Source of the DNA: Candidatus Auribacterota bacterium | Lineage (GTDB): Bacteria; Auribacterota; JAFGBW01; JAFGJP01 | Length of the DNA stretch: 64,000 bases | Assembly: GCA_023144635.1 (NCBI GenBank) | Contig: JAGLFH010000030.1 | Span: forward strand, 144,386 to 208,385 | Reading direction: 5' to 3' | In this document: positions 46,815-56,421 of the stretch, piece by piece | How positions within the stretch are numbered: the stretch's first letter is position 1 | How the letters are laid out: each line of letters opens with the position of its first letter | The notes under the pieces: generated by a model | The model's database searches: none | The model's input: the letters and a program-made list of their open reading frames with translations, nothing else | What the model was told of the DNA's origin: nothing | Translations under genes and position numbers: made by a program

Positions 46815-47896
46815 AAGTTCAAAAAAAAGAATTCTTATTTGGTATTTTCTTGACAGCAATTATACTCAGCATAATTGGCTGCATTGTTATTTATAGTGCA
46901 AAATCTTCAGAATCATTCATAAGAAGTTATGCTTTTAAGCAGTGCATTGTTATGTTTCTTGGAATCTTTGTTTCAGTATTTATTTTCTTTTTAAGCTATA
47001 GATTTATATCATTTTTTACATGGATAGCGTATATAGGAAATGTGATGCTTCTTATAGCAGTGCTTATGATGGGAGTTGTTCGTATGGGAGCACAGCGATG
47101 GCTTGTGATAGGAGGTTTTACTATACAGCCTTCAGAATTGTGCAAGATCACAGTTATACTTGCTCTTGCAAAGTATTTTAGCTGGGATTTTGATAATAGA
47201 AAATCAATTCGCTATTTTATCTTTTCTTTTCTAATAGCTGGAGTTCCTATGCTTTTGATCTTAAAGCAGCCTGACCTAGGTACAGCTATGATAATTATAC
47301 CTGTACTCTTTTCCATGTTGTTCTTTATTGGTGCTAATTATTATTATTTGTTCGGAACTATCGGTTTGGGGCTACTCTCAGCACCACTTTTATGGAGTCG
47401 TTTAGCTGATTATCAAAAAAGTAGACTTCTTACTTTTATAAATCCAAATGCTGATCCAACTGGTACTGGTTATACTTTATTGCAATCAAAAGTAGCTATA
47501 GGCTCAGGAGGTCTTTACGGAAAGGGCTGGTTTCATGGTACTCAGACACAACTTGGTTTTTTGCCTGAAAAACATACCGATTTTATTTTTTCAGTTCTTG
47601 GTGAAGAATGGGGATTTATTGGAGCGTTGGTAGTGATGTTTATTTATCTTGTTCTAATCTATTATTGTCTTGCTGTTGCAGATCACTCAAAAAATGTGTT
47701 TGGAAAAGTTGCATCAGTAGGATTGGCCGTTATGCTTTTTACTCATATTTTTATTAATATAGCTATGACGCTTGGACTTATGCCTATAACAGGTCTTCCG
47801 CTTCCGTTTTTAAGCTATGGAGGATCATCTCTTATGACTAATTTTATTGTTATAGGACTTTTACTTAATACTTATAAACAAAGGCATTGGTTTTAA
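46811..47896 (+). CDS. rodA: Peptidoglycan glycosyltransferase RodA (SEDS family)
   Basis: Polymerises lipid II in partnership with PBP2. The 361-residue protein has about ten transmembrane helices and SEDS motifs: GAQRWLVIGGFTIQPSE, LKQPDLGTAMIII, and TGLPLPFLSYGGSSLM near the C-terminus. Last gene of the rod-shape cluster; convergent with the downstream helicase gene. Confidence 0.96.
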   Translation: MKVQKKEFLFGIFLTAIILSIIGCIVIYSAKSSESFIRSYAFKQCIVMFLGIFVSVFIFFLSYRFISFFTWIAYIGNVMLLIAVLMMGVVRMGAQRWLVIGGFTIQPSELCKITVILALAKYFSWDFDNRKSIRYFIFSFLIAGVPMLLILKQPDLGTAMIIIPVLFSMLFFIGANYYYLFGTIGLGLLSAPLLWSRLADYQKSRLLTFINPNADPTGTGYTLLQSKVAIGSGGLYGKGWFHGTQTQLGFLPEKHTDFIFSVLGEEWGFIGALVVMFIYLVLIYYCLAVADHSKNVFGKVASVGLAVMLFTHIFINIAMTLGLMPITGLPLPFLSYGGSSLMTNFIVIGLLLNTYKQRHWF

Positions 47897-47954
47897 CCTG
47901 CGCATATTTCACAAGCTAAGTGTGTCACATGTGAGGTAAACATAAAAAATTGTC

Positions 47955-48000
47955 ATTTTTGCCCCGTATCAAGTACGGGATAAACTCCAGCAGGGATCCA
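47955..48000. repeat. Dispersed-type intergenic repeat with hairpin
   Basis: In the convergent gap between rodA and the helicase, CCCGTA (47963-47968) and TACGGG (47974-47979) form a short hairpin, followed by ATAAACTCCAGCAGGGATCCA. The CCCG...CGGG plus GGGATCCA layout resembles common REP/MITE-like non-coding repeats. It could also act as a weak bidirectional terminator. A 10-bp palindrome TCACATGTGA lies nearby (47925-47934). Confidence 0.45.
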
Positions 48001-48073
48001 AGCAAATATAGTATTTGATAACGAAGTAGACGAGATGTAATAAACTTGTTCAATATGCGAACATTATAAGTTA

Positions 48074-50020
48074 TCAATTCACAGAAAGCTGTTTTTCTGC
48101 ATCAACTACATCGCGCTTTATTTTTTTAAGAAGAAGGGATAGTTTTTCGTAAAATTTGCCGGAACATCCCTTTGTATTAATCAACTCTCTCGCCATTTGT
48201 ATAACCATACGAAAATTTCTAACTAGTTCTCCTTCAGCTACATTTGAGAGTGAAGGCAGTTCCTCAAATGGTGTACCATGCATCCATTCAATAATCGATG
48301 GACTGAGGTGATAATGGAATTTTGGAGAAGAAGAATTTATTTTAAATCGTCTCTCTTTTTTAAATATCCTTTTTGTAAGTTTTCTTGTCTCTTTTCTTAT
48401 GCTCATTATTTCATCTGTCAAATGTGGCATAAACTCATATCCTTTTCTTGGTTCAAATGTTATTGCGCTTAGGACAGATGCTATTTCTTCAATATTTGCT
48501 TTTTCAAAAAAACCTTCAACAAAAAGTTCTGATAAAGGTATTTCATACCCATAGATCTTAGTAGCAAAATTACCCTTTGCAGTAAGTCCCTTATCATCTA
48601 TATAATCCATGTTTTTCAAAAAGAGTATTTTGTCTTTTATATTTTGAATTGCCTTGTTTCTTTGCTTATGATCTGTTTGAAAATAGTGAAAGCTTTTAGG
48701 GTATATTTGAATAAGTTCAGCCCCCATTTTTTCATATAGGCTTAATAATACAGCATAAGTTGTGTTAAATTGGCTGGATACTTTTTCAGGAGGACTAAAA
48801 ACTATTTTTTTGACTATTTGAAAAGGAATACGGCTTGGATTTATTCTAGAATAAACATTACCTATTTTATCCATACCTCTTCTTCCGGAACGTCCTGCCA
48901 TCTGGTAATAATCACGGGTCGTCAAAAAATCGAAAGAATGCCCGTAAAATTTTCTAAGCTCATCAAAAACAACACTTTTTGCAGGCATGTTTATCCCTAA
49001 AGCAAAAGTTTCGGTAGTGAAAATAAGTTTTATTAATGCTTGCGTAAAAAGACGTTCAATTATTTCCTTAAGGCTTGGAAGCATTCCGGCATGATGAAAA
49101 GCGATTCCCCGTTTTATAAGTCTGAATAATTTTTTTGCAACGCGGTCCTGCTCAATATTCATTTTTTTGATCATATAATTATATTCTGAAATAACTTTAT
49201 TCTGATCGTCTTTTTCAAGAAGGTAGAGTTTATCTACTTTTTCAGCAAGCATTTCACAACGTTTCCGTCCAAAAGAAAAATATATACAAGGAAAACCGTT
49301 TTTTCGAGAAATATGTTGAAGAAGATCTTGTGTACGGTTATTAGAAATTTCTCTGTTTCTTGGATATCTTGTTGATCTTTTTGGGAATCTCGCAAAGGAT
49401 TTTGAAAAATCTTTGAAATTATCATATATTTTATTTCTGCACTGAAACATGTGGGAAAGAGGTACAGGTCTTTTACTTTCAGTAACTATTTTAATCTCTT
49501 CATTTCTAATACTTTGTATCCATGATGCTAGCTGCTGTATATTTGGTATAGTAGCGCTTAAACATAAGAAACGTATTTCCGGTGGAGAAAAAATTATGCT
49601 TTCTTCCCAGACAGTGCCTCTTTCTATGTTGTCAATATAATGGATCTCATCAAAAATAACCCATTTTTTTCCAGAGATCTTATTTGTTTCCGTGTTTTCA
49701 AAAAGGGAGTTTCTGTAGATTTCAGTTGTCATTATAAGTATTTCGGCATCAGAATTTATTGATACATCACCGGTTAAAATACCGACTTTATCCTTATAAA
49801 TTTTTTGAAAATCACGGAATTTTTGATTGCTAAGAGCTTTAATAGGAGCTGTATATATTGCACCGCTTCTTTCTTCTATTGCTTTTTCTATGCTATGCTC
49901 GGCTATTTTTGTTTTGCCGCTTCCGGTGGGTGCAGAGACAATGACAGAGAACCCTTCATTTATAAAGGTCATTGCTTGTGTCTGAAACTCGTCAAGAATT
50001 ATTTGCGTACTGTTTTGCAC
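48074..50020 (-). CDS. Ski2/Mtr4-like DExH-box RNA helicase
   Basis: A 648-residue superfamily 2 helicase. Motif I SAPTGSGKTKIAE, motif Ib APIKALSNQKF, motif II FDEIHYIDN, motif III LSATIPN, motif V TETFALGINMPAKSVVF and motif VI YYQMAGRSGRRGMD are all present, with the Ski2-type spacing, followed by a helical C-terminal region. Such proteins unwind RNA for turnover in eukaryotes; bacterial members (HelY-like) are less studied. GTG start with AAAGGAATGGGAAA upstream; it overlaps the upstream radical SAM gene by 29 bases. Confidence 0.9.
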   Translation of the reverse strand: MQNSTQIILDEFQTQAMTFINEGFSVIVSAPTGSGKTKIAEHSIEKAIEERSGAIYTAPIKALSNQKFRDFQKIYKDKVGILTGDVSINSDAEILIMTTEIYRNSLFENTETNKISGKKWVIFDEIHYIDNIERGTVWEESIIFSPPEIRFLCLSATIPNIQQLASWIQSIRNEEIKIVTESKRPVPLSHMFQCRNKIYDNFKDFSKSFARFPKRSTRYPRNREISNNRTQDLLQHISRKNGFPCIYFSFGRKRCEMLAEKVDKLYLLEKDDQNKVISEYNYMIKKMNIEQDRVAKKLFRLIKRGIAFHHAGMLPSLKEIIERLFTQALIKLIFTTETFALGINMPAKSVVFDELRKFYGHSFDFLTTRDYYQMAGRSGRRGMDKIGNVYSRINPSRIPFQIVKKIVFSPPEKVSSQFNTTYAVLLSLYEKMGAELIQIYPKSFHYFQTDHKQRNKAIQNIKDKILFLKNMDYIDDKGLTAKGNFATKIYGYEIPLSELFVEGFFEKANIEEIASVLSAITFEPRKGYEFMPHLTDEIMSIRKETRKLTKRIFKKERRFKINSSSPKFHYHLSPSIIEWMHGTPFEELPSLSNVAEGELVRNFRMVIQMARELINTKGCSGKFYEKLSLLLKKIKRDVVDAEKQLSVN

Positions 50021-51710
50021 TTTCCCATTCCTTTAAAAGATGTTTTTTTGATGTAAAAGTCTGAATGTTATCCCAAGGAAGGATATCTTCAGTTTTCTTT
50101 TCACTGAAATAATCATTTAATTCAAGAGATAGTGAATTTATTGCTTCATTCCATATATTAATATTGAATGTTTCAGACCAGTTATCAAAACGTGCTCCCA
50201 GTTCCCATGCTTTTTTTACAAGAAGAGCGGTTTTTTGATCTCCTCTTGCCAGAATACCTTCTACAAAGGACTGCGAGGGATGGGTAAACTTAAGTGTTAC
50301 AAAGCGGTTTTTTATATTTCTCTTTATAAATTGCTGTTTTTTTAATATCTCTTCAATAGAACTTTGTGCAGACCATTGGAACGGTGTTTGAGGTTTAGGA
50401 ATAAAATTTGAAATTGTTACATTGATTCGTGCCATTTTCCCATCTACTTTTTTTCTGGCAGAACTTATGTTTTGAATAACATCAATAATACCCGTTAAAT
50501 CTTTTTCTGTTTCAAATGGGAGTCCGATCATAAAGTAAAGTTTAATATTTTGCCATCCTGTTTTGTATAGATCACCTGCTATTTCATAAAAATCACTAAA
50601 GACAAGTTTTTTTCCTATTATATTTATCATTCGCTCTGTTCCTGCTTCAGGGGCAAGAGTTATGGTAGGCTTTTTTTTAGTATATACAGATTCTAGTATT
50701 TTAAGAGTTGACCTTGTTATTCTCATTGAAGGAAAATTCAATGAAACATGGTCAGAATTTTCATCTTTTTTTAAGTTTTCTATTATTTTGGAAAGGTCCT
50801 TATAGTCAGAAGATGAAAGAGACAAAAAAGAAATCTCAGAATCTCCCCTGTATTCAAGTGATGCGAAAGCTTCGTCTACAGCATCATTCCAATTTTTCTC
50901 ACGATATGGCCTGTAGGCATACCCTGCTTGACAGTAACGGCACCCCCATGGACATCCTCTGGCTATTTCTACAACACTCCTGTCATGAACTGGAGGGACA
51001 TTAGATATAACAGGAAACGGATGATCAGGTTTTTTGATAGTTGATGTATAAACTCGAGAAGTGTTTTTTTTGCTGCCCGGAAGGTAGATTCCGCTGATAT
51101 CTTTAAACTCGTTCAAAAAATCATTACGTGAAGTGGTCTTTTTTATGGTTTTATATTTATCAAGCAAAACATTTATTACTTCTTCACCTTCTCCTATAAC
51201 TATCATATCGAAAAAATCTTCTATTGGTGAGGGATTATAGGATAAAGCACCTCCTCCTATAATAAGCGGGTATTTATCTGGAGATCTTTTACTCGCATTT
51301 ATAGGAATACCTGCAAGGGATAATATAGTAAGAATATTTGTATAACACATTTCATGCGGGGAAGAAATACCGATAATATCAAAGTTTTTTAATGGTGTGT
51401 ATGTACCATGGCTGTAAAGTTGTATCCCTTCACTTTTCATTTTCTTTTCCATGTCAGGCCAAGGGCAAAAGCAAAGTTCTGCAAGAGTATCGATGCGTTC
51501 ATTAATAGTGTTATAAAGAAGTTGAATTCCAATATTAGACATTGCTATTTCGTAAGTATCGGCGAAAACAAGGCAAAAATGCAGATCAAAATCATCTTTT
51601 AAAATAGTTCCACCTTCACCGCCTGTGTATCTTTCCGGCTTTTGAACATATGGAAGAACCTGATATTCAAGAGTATTTAAAAAGGCTTTATTCCTGATTT
51701 TATTTTGCAT
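49992..51710 (-). CDS. TIGR03960-type B12-binding-like radical SAM protein
   Basis: A 572-residue protein with an N-terminal B12-binding-like domain (LHFCLVFADTYEIAMSNIGIQ, IIGGGALSYNP) and a radical SAM core (ARGCPWGCRYCQAGYAYRPYRE). In the TIGR03960 group the family is often followed by or fused to a DUF2344 domain, which is not seen here. Biochemical function is unknown. The AUG lies 5 bases from the oppositely oriented ABC-transporter region. Confidence 0.88.
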   Translation of the reverse strand: MQNKIRNKAFLNTLEYQVLPYVQKPERYTGGEGGTILKDDFDLHFCLVFADTYEIAMSNIGIQLLYNTINERIDTLAELCFCPWPDMEKKMKSEGIQLYSHGTYTPLKNFDIIGISSPHEMCYTNILTILSLAGIPINASKRSPDKYPLIIGGGALSYNPSPIEDFFDMIVIGEGEEVINVLLDKYKTIKKTTSRNDFLNEFKDISGIYLPGSKKNTSRVYTSTIKKPDHPFPVISNVPPVHDRSVVEIARGCPWGCRYCQAGYAYRPYREKNWNDAVDEAFASLEYRGDSEISFLSLSSSDYKDLSKIIENLKKDENSDHVSLNFPSMRITRSTLKILESVYTKKKPTITLAPEAGTERMINIIGKKLVFSDFYEIAGDLYKTGWQNIKLYFMIGLPFETEKDLTGIIDVIQNISSARKKVDGKMARINVTISNFIPKPQTPFQWSAQSSIEEILKKQQFIKRNIKNRFVTLKFTHPSQSFVEGILARGDQKTALLVKKAWELGARFDNWSETFNINIWNEAINSLSLELNDYFSEKKTEDILPWDNIQTFTSKKHLLKEWESAKQYANNS

Positions 51711-51833
51711 AAGGTAATTATATCATCCAATATGAAAAATCAGAAGATAGAAGGTGTAATGTATAAAAGTATTGGAGAATTTTGTATATATGTTATAAAA
51801 TTTACTAAATATACTAAAGCTATAGGTGAATGC

Positions 51834-52562
51834 ATGCTAAAGATAGATAATCTCAAAAAAACTTTTAATAAAAAGATTGCTTTAGATGGCATAAACTTAA
51901 ATGTCAAAAAAGGCGAAGTTTTCGGATTTATAGGCCGTAACGGTGCTGGTAAGTCGACAACTATCAAGAGTGTGCTCGGGTTTGTTTTTCCTGATTCCGG
52001 AGAGATGTTTTTTAAAGATGAACCTTTAGATCAGTCAAAATTTCGGGAATCGATCGGATATCTCCCGGAAATAGCAAAATTTCCGGAAAAGCTGACTGCT
52101 AAAGAGTTTTTGACCTATTCTTACAGCTTTTACAAAAAAATAACTGGTGCTACTCGGGATAAAATATCTCAACTTTTAGAAGATGTTGGGTTAAAAGAAT
52201 CAAAGAATAAGCTTATAAACACTTTTTCAAAAGGAATGAAGCAGCGTCTTGGAATTGCTCAGTCAGTAATACATGATCCTGAACTTCTTATACTTGATGA
52301 GCCATTCACAGGGCTTGATCCTGTTGGCAAAGATGGTCTCAAAAAAATACTTATTGATCAGAACAAAGAAGGAAAAACTATTTTTTTCAGTTCTCATAAT
52401 CTAACAGAAGTGCAGGATATTTGTTCGGTAATATGTACTCTTCATAATGGAAAAGTTGTTTATCAGGGTGCAACCTCAGATTTTATAAAGGAGCAATCCT
52501 CTAATAGCCTTGAAGAAGCGTTCATCAAGAGTTATTCCAGGTCAGGAGGTAAAGATGTATAG
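51834..52562 (+). CDS. ABC transporter ATP-binding protein
   Basis: A 242-residue ATPase of the ABC-2/DrrA-like type: Walker A GRNGAGKSTTIKS, signature FSKGMKQRLGIAQ, Walker B LLILDEPFTGLD and the switch His in FFSSHNLTE. ATG 51834 has AGGTGA upstream and begins exactly at the domain; the upstream in-frame extension lacks domain homology. The downstream permease gene overlaps its end by 8 bases. Confidence 0.93.
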   Translation: MLKIDNLKKTFNKKIALDGINLNVKKGEVFGFIGRNGAGKSTTIKSVLGFVFPDSGEMFFKDEPLDQSKFRESIGYLPEIAKFPEKLTAKEFLTYSYSFYKKITGATRDKISQLLEDVGLKESKNKLINTFSKGMKQRLGIAQSVIHDPELLILDEPFTGLDPVGKDGLKKILIDQNKEGKTIFFSSHNLTEVQDICSVICTLHNGKVVYQGATSDFIKEQSSNSLEEAFIKSYSRSGGKDV

Positions 52563-53328
52563 TGTTATTAAATATAGCATTATTGAGAATTTAAGGAGTA
52601 AGTTCTATCTTGCTTCCATCGGAATGATCCTTTTTATAATATGGCTCAGCCATTACAGCTCTCAGATAAATTATAATTATGGAAATTATACTTTATCTAT
52701 ATTAACGCTTGGAATGTATTTTACAAAGCTGATTCTTTTTGCATTCATTATTTTTCTTCCTGTTTCAAACCTTTCGCAGGAGATTGAGACGGGTACTATT
52801 TATTTTTTGCTTTCAAAGAAATTAAAAAGATATAAATACCTTGCGGCAAAATATATTACATACATGATTCTTTACGCAGCGTTACTTTTTTTTGCAGTAT
52901 TTTCGTTGTGGCTTCTTACTTATGTTTTTGTAAGTAAACGTCCGGAAATGAGTTTAAAACTATTGTATTTTATGTATTCAGAATTTTTAAGTGGGATGAT
53001 GATATTGTCTATAGTTTTTTTCATATATACTGCAATAAAAGCACAAGTTGTAACTTCGATACTAACTGCTATTACTTATTTCATTTCCATAATGCTTAAT
53101 TCAGCTAAAGAAATAGCAGAAAAAGCACAGGATGCATCTGTAAGGTGTTTTTATTTGTTTTTGTATTATATTTTTCCGAATTTTAGCTATTTTAATTTAG
53201 AAAAGAATATTGTTTATGGTAGGGCCGTTGATATTAAATATTTTTTTATGATGTTTTGTTATGCGGCAATATTCAGCTTGATCCTTTTTATTATTTCAGC
53301 AGTCTTTTTCAATAGCAGGGAGCTTTGA
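52555..53328 (+). CDS. ABC-2-type transporter permease
   Basis: A 257-residue membrane protein with about six hydrophobic helices, typical of ABC-2 permease partners of the preceding ATPase. ATG 52555 has AGGAGGT four bases upstream and is preferred to the upstream in-frame start at 52510. The conserved GTIYFLLSKKLKRYKYLAAKY segment after the second helix is the usual coupling region. Substrate unknown. Confidence 0.88.
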   Translation: MYSVIKYSIIENLRSKFYLASIGMILFIIWLSHYSSQINYNYGNYTLSILTLGMYFTKLILFAFIIFLPVSNLSQEIETGTIYFLLSKKLKRYKYLAAKYITYMILYAALLFFAVFSLWLLTYVFVSKRPEMSLKLLYFMYSEFLSGMMILSIVFFIYTAIKAQVVTSILTAITYFISIMLNSAKEIAEKAQDASVRCFYLFLYYIFPNFSYFNLEKNIVYGRAVDIKYFFMMFCYAAIFSLILFIISAVFFNSREL

Positions 53329-53329
53329 A

Positions 53330-54385
53330 ATGCATTCATTCAAAGCTTTTATTCTCTTTATATTCCTTGTTGTAGTGTTATTTGGAGCTAGCTTTGTAAC
53401 AAAATCATATTTATCGGCTAACGAAAAGAGCATAGTAAAGGAATTCATAAGTATTCCTTTCAGCATGCAGATGTCAAAACTGTTTTTTATGAATCAGCAT
53501 ATAGCTGCGTCTCAGTATTACCAGTTTCTTGCAGTAGTGTACTGTACTACTCTTAATTACCCACATTATCATCTTATATCAAAGGAAGGTAAAGAAGAGC
53601 ATCATAATGAACAGAAATGTGATTGTAATGATCATGATCATCATCATTCGGAGGGATCAGCTGAAAATAAATACGTAGCTTATACGCATGGAAGCAATAA
53701 TGAAGATATTTATTTTACACAGGAGAAACTTGATGAAATGCTTGCTCGCGAGGAGAATATAAAACAGTATACGAGTAACTATATAGACACAAAATATTTC
53801 TATGACCTAATAGATCTTTCTAATGCTCTTGACCCTGATAATGATTATGTGCTTTTTTTCGGAAGAGGATGGGTACTTAATGTAAACATGGCAAGGCAGA
53901 TGGTGGGTGTTCTAGAGCATTCTTATGAAAGAACTCCTAAATGGCGGACAATGTTTGATGCAGGATGGATAGCTCTTTATGCATTACGTGATTATGAGCG
54001 CGCCAGAAAATATTTTGAAAAAGCTATGAAGCATGAAGATGTTCCTTCATTTGTAGTGGGTATATATACACATTCTTTTTCTATGGATAAAAAATATGAA
54101 TCTGCAATAAAGCATATAGCTTATCAGATGTTGAACACAAAAGATCACGGGCTTCGCACTAGGCTGGAAAAGAAGCTTAAATGGTATCAGGATCTTTTTT
54201 TATTAAATCGCGGTGCAATAGAATTTGAAAAGCGTTATAAGCGTCCTATACAAAGCTTGAAAGATCTTGTAAATGCCGGATTTTTCAAAGTTGTTCCGGA
54301 AGATTGTGTAGGAAAAGGTTTTGTGTGGGACAGTAAAAATAGTGAAGTCATAAGCAAAAATATATATGATCTTGTGAATAAGTGA
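53330..54385 (+). CDS. Membrane-anchored TPR-like protein with His/Cys-rich insert
   Basis: A 351-residue protein with an N-terminal hydrophobic anchor (about 7-28). A His/Asp/Cys-rich segment near residues 88-112 (EEHHNEQKCDCNDHDHHH) looks able to bind metal. The C-terminal two thirds contain TPR-like helices (DYERARKYFEKAMKHEDVP). No family recognised. It begins 1 base after the permease stop, and the GT39-like gene overlaps its end region, so it is part of this four-gene operon. Confidence 0.65.
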   Translation: MHSFKAFILFIFLVVVLFGASFVTKSYLSANEKSIVKEFISIPFSMQMSKLFFMNQHIAASQYYQFLAVVYCTTLNYPHYHLISKEGKEEHHNEQKCDCNDHDHHHSEGSAENKYVAYTHGSNNEDIYFTQEKLDEMLAREENIKQYTSNYIDTKYFYDLIDLSNALDPDNDYVLFFGRGWVLNVNMARQMVGVLEHSYERTPKWRTMFDAGWIALYALRDYERARKYFEKAMKHEDVPSFVVGIYTHSFSMDKKYESAIKHIAYQMLNTKDHGLRTRLEKKLKWYQDLFLLNRGAIEFEKRYKRPIQSLKDLVNAGFFKVVPEDCVGKGFVWDSKNSEVISKNIYDLVNK

Positions 54386-54390
54386 GTTTT

Positions 54391-56112
54391 ATGTACTTTA
54401 AAAAGCCTCCATCTACCGTGCTTTATTTTTCCTTGTCAGCTTTTTTGCTTATTTTGTTTTTTTTCCAAGCAACCTTTAGTATGATCGGGAAGTCTCCTAC
54501 TTACGATGAGGTGGTTCATTTACCTGCAGGAATGACAGAGATATTAACAGGGAACCACAGACTTGTTAATGACCATCCTCCATTGTTCAGATATTTTTTA
54601 TCTCTTCCATTATTTTTTTTAAAAACTGAAGTGCCTTTTAGTTCAGATGCCTGGGGTGAAAAAAATCCGTACGACAGGCGTTATAATTTTGGGAAAGAAT
54701 TCTTTTTCGGTTGCAGCAATGATGCAGACAAGCTTCTTTTTATAGGTCGCCTTGTAGTCGTATTGTTTGCTGCTTTGTTGGGGATAATGGTACTTTCTTT
54801 TACTACTTTGCTTTTCGGCAGATGGCCCGGATTATTTGCTCTATTTATTTATGTTTTTGATCCTTCTATACTTGCTCATGCAAGAATAGCAAAGAATGAT
54901 ATGTTTTTGACGGTATTTATTTTTATGACTTTTTACCAACTATATAGTTATTTTAAAAGAAAGAACACGTGGAATTTTGTTTTTTTAGGTCTTAATTTAG
55001 GTCTTGCGGTTTCCACAAAATATTCAGCATTTATGATATTGCCTATCATTTTTTTTCTTATGCTTCGATTTTATATTAAGCAGGATAAAAATACTGTAAA
55101 AGCGTTTTTTAAAACACTTGGACGGATTTTTTATTTGAGTATTATATCATTTCTGGTACTTTTCTTTTCTTATGTATTGTTTTCCTCAAACGCGAAGGAA
55201 TACAAAAGTAGGTATTGTGATGAGGAAAATCTTGTAAAAGAGTATACAATGTTTCAGTACTCTAGGAATCTGCTTAACGGTATAACGGGAGGTGTTACTC
55301 ATCTTCAAAAAGGGCATAGCGGATATCTTATGGGCAATTATACCAATCAGCGTTGGCTTCGTTATTTTCCATTGTGTTTTCTCATTAAGAATCCAATTTC
55401 GCTGTTACTTTTTTTCTTTTCTTCATTGATCTTGTTTTTTTTCTATTATCACGAGGACAGAGAGCCGAATGTTTTTCTTTTTGCAATAATAGGTGGATTT
55501 TCATTGTTGATAATGTTGTTTTCTTTGAATTTGGGATATAGGTATTTGCTGCCGATACATCCTTTTATTGCTGTGTATTGTTCAATAATTTTTGTGTTTT
55601 TAATAAGGTACGGCACAAAGATCAAATGGATGGTTTTTATAATATTATGTATTTGGTATGTTGGATCTGCATTTTCAATATATCCTCATTACCTTGCATA
55701 TTTTAATGAAATAATAGGTGGCCCAAATCGTGGAAGCGAGTACTTGATCGATTCAAATCTTGATTGGGGACAGGATTTGAGAGGTGTTAAGGTATATATG
55801 GATAAAAATAAAATAGACTGGATATATCTTATTTATTTTGGTAATGATGATCCTGCTTACCGCAAGATACAGGTTGCTCCTGACAATATAGATCTTGGTT
55901 TGGTCCCCGGAAAGAAAGATAATATTGAAAAAGCTTTTTTAGCAGGAGTGAATGCACTTGATCAAAGAAAGCCGGGCTATTATGCGATAAGTGCAACATA
56001 TTTCCGCGGAGGCTATTTGGATGAAAAGGACAGGGGCTTTTTTAAATTTTTGTGGAATGTTGAACCTTTGGCAAAGATAGGTCATTCCATATTCATATAT
56101 AAGATAGAATAG
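54391..56112 (+). CDS. GT39/PMT-like membrane glycosyltransferase
   Basis: A 573-residue polytopic membrane protein with about ten hydrophobic segments and the GT39-type first-loop motif SPTYDEVVHLPAGMTEI, retaining the Asp-Glu pair, plus a conserved RIAKNDMFLTVF loop. It would use a polyprenyl-phosphate sugar to modify envelope proteins or lipids. ATG 54391 or GTG 54382 are both possible starts; both lie at the stop of the preceding gene. Confidence 0.8.
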   Translation: MYFKKPPSTVLYFSLSAFLLILFFFQATFSMIGKSPTYDEVVHLPAGMTEILTGNHRLVNDHPPLFRYFLSLPLFFLKTEVPFSSDAWGEKNPYDRRYNFGKEFFFGCSNDADKLLFIGRLVVVLFAALLGIMVLSFTTLLFGRWPGLFALFIYVFDPSILAHARIAKNDMFLTVFIFMTFYQLYSYFKRKNTWNFVFLGLNLGLAVSTKYSAFMILPIIFFLMLRFYIKQDKNTVKAFFKTLGRIFYLSIISFLVLFFSYVLFSSNAKEYKSRYCDEENLVKEYTMFQYSRNLLNGITGGVTHLQKGHSGYLMGNYTNQRWLRYFPLCFLIKNPISLLLFFFSSLILFFFYYHEDREPNVFLFAIIGGFSLLIMLFSLNLGYRYLLPIHPFIAVYCSIIFVFLIRYGTKIKWMVFIILCIWYVGSAFSIYPHYLAYFNEIIGGPNRGSEYLIDSNLDWGQDLRGVKVYMDKNKIDWIYLIYFGNDDPAYRKIQVAPDNIDLGLVPGKKDNIEKAFLAGVNALDQRKPGYYAISATYFRGGYLDEKDRGFFKFLWNVEPLAKIGHSIFIYKIE

Positions 56113-56118
56113 AACAGA

Positions 56119-56421
56119 TTATGATGTTGCTTTTATCTCTTGATTTTTCTTTTTGTAAATAAGATAAAGATTCCTTGAATAAATAAGTGGTCCCATTGAT
56201 TGCCCGAGTATGAAAACAGGATTACGAGTATGTATTGAATATATAAAAAGAAGTAGTCCTCCTATAATGCTTAAATACCAAAACCCTATAGGAATGACAG
56301 ATTCATTTTTTCTTTCAGATGCAATCCATTGAACAATAAATCGTGAAAAAAAGCAGAACTGTGCAATAAATCCAAGTATTACCCATTTATCCCACTCTAA
56401 ACTTTTTATAAATTCAATCAT
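56119..56421 (-). CDS. LAB_N-domain (lipid A biosynthesis N-terminal) small membrane protein
   Basis: A 100-residue membrane protein with about three helices, matching the LAB_N family (FIAQFCFFSRFIVQWIASERKNESVIPIGFWYLSIIGG). Such proteins sit beside polyisoprenyl-phosphate GT2 enzymes and GT39-like transferases in many genomes and are thought to take part in lipid-linked sugar handling, for which no reaction is established. It shares 1 base with the GT2 gene. Confidence 0.88.
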   Translation of the reverse strand: MIEFIKSLEWDKWVILGFIAQFCFFSRFIVQWIASERKNESVIPIGFWYLSIIGGLLLFIYSIHTRNPVFILGQSMGPLIYSRNLYLIYKKKNQEIKATS

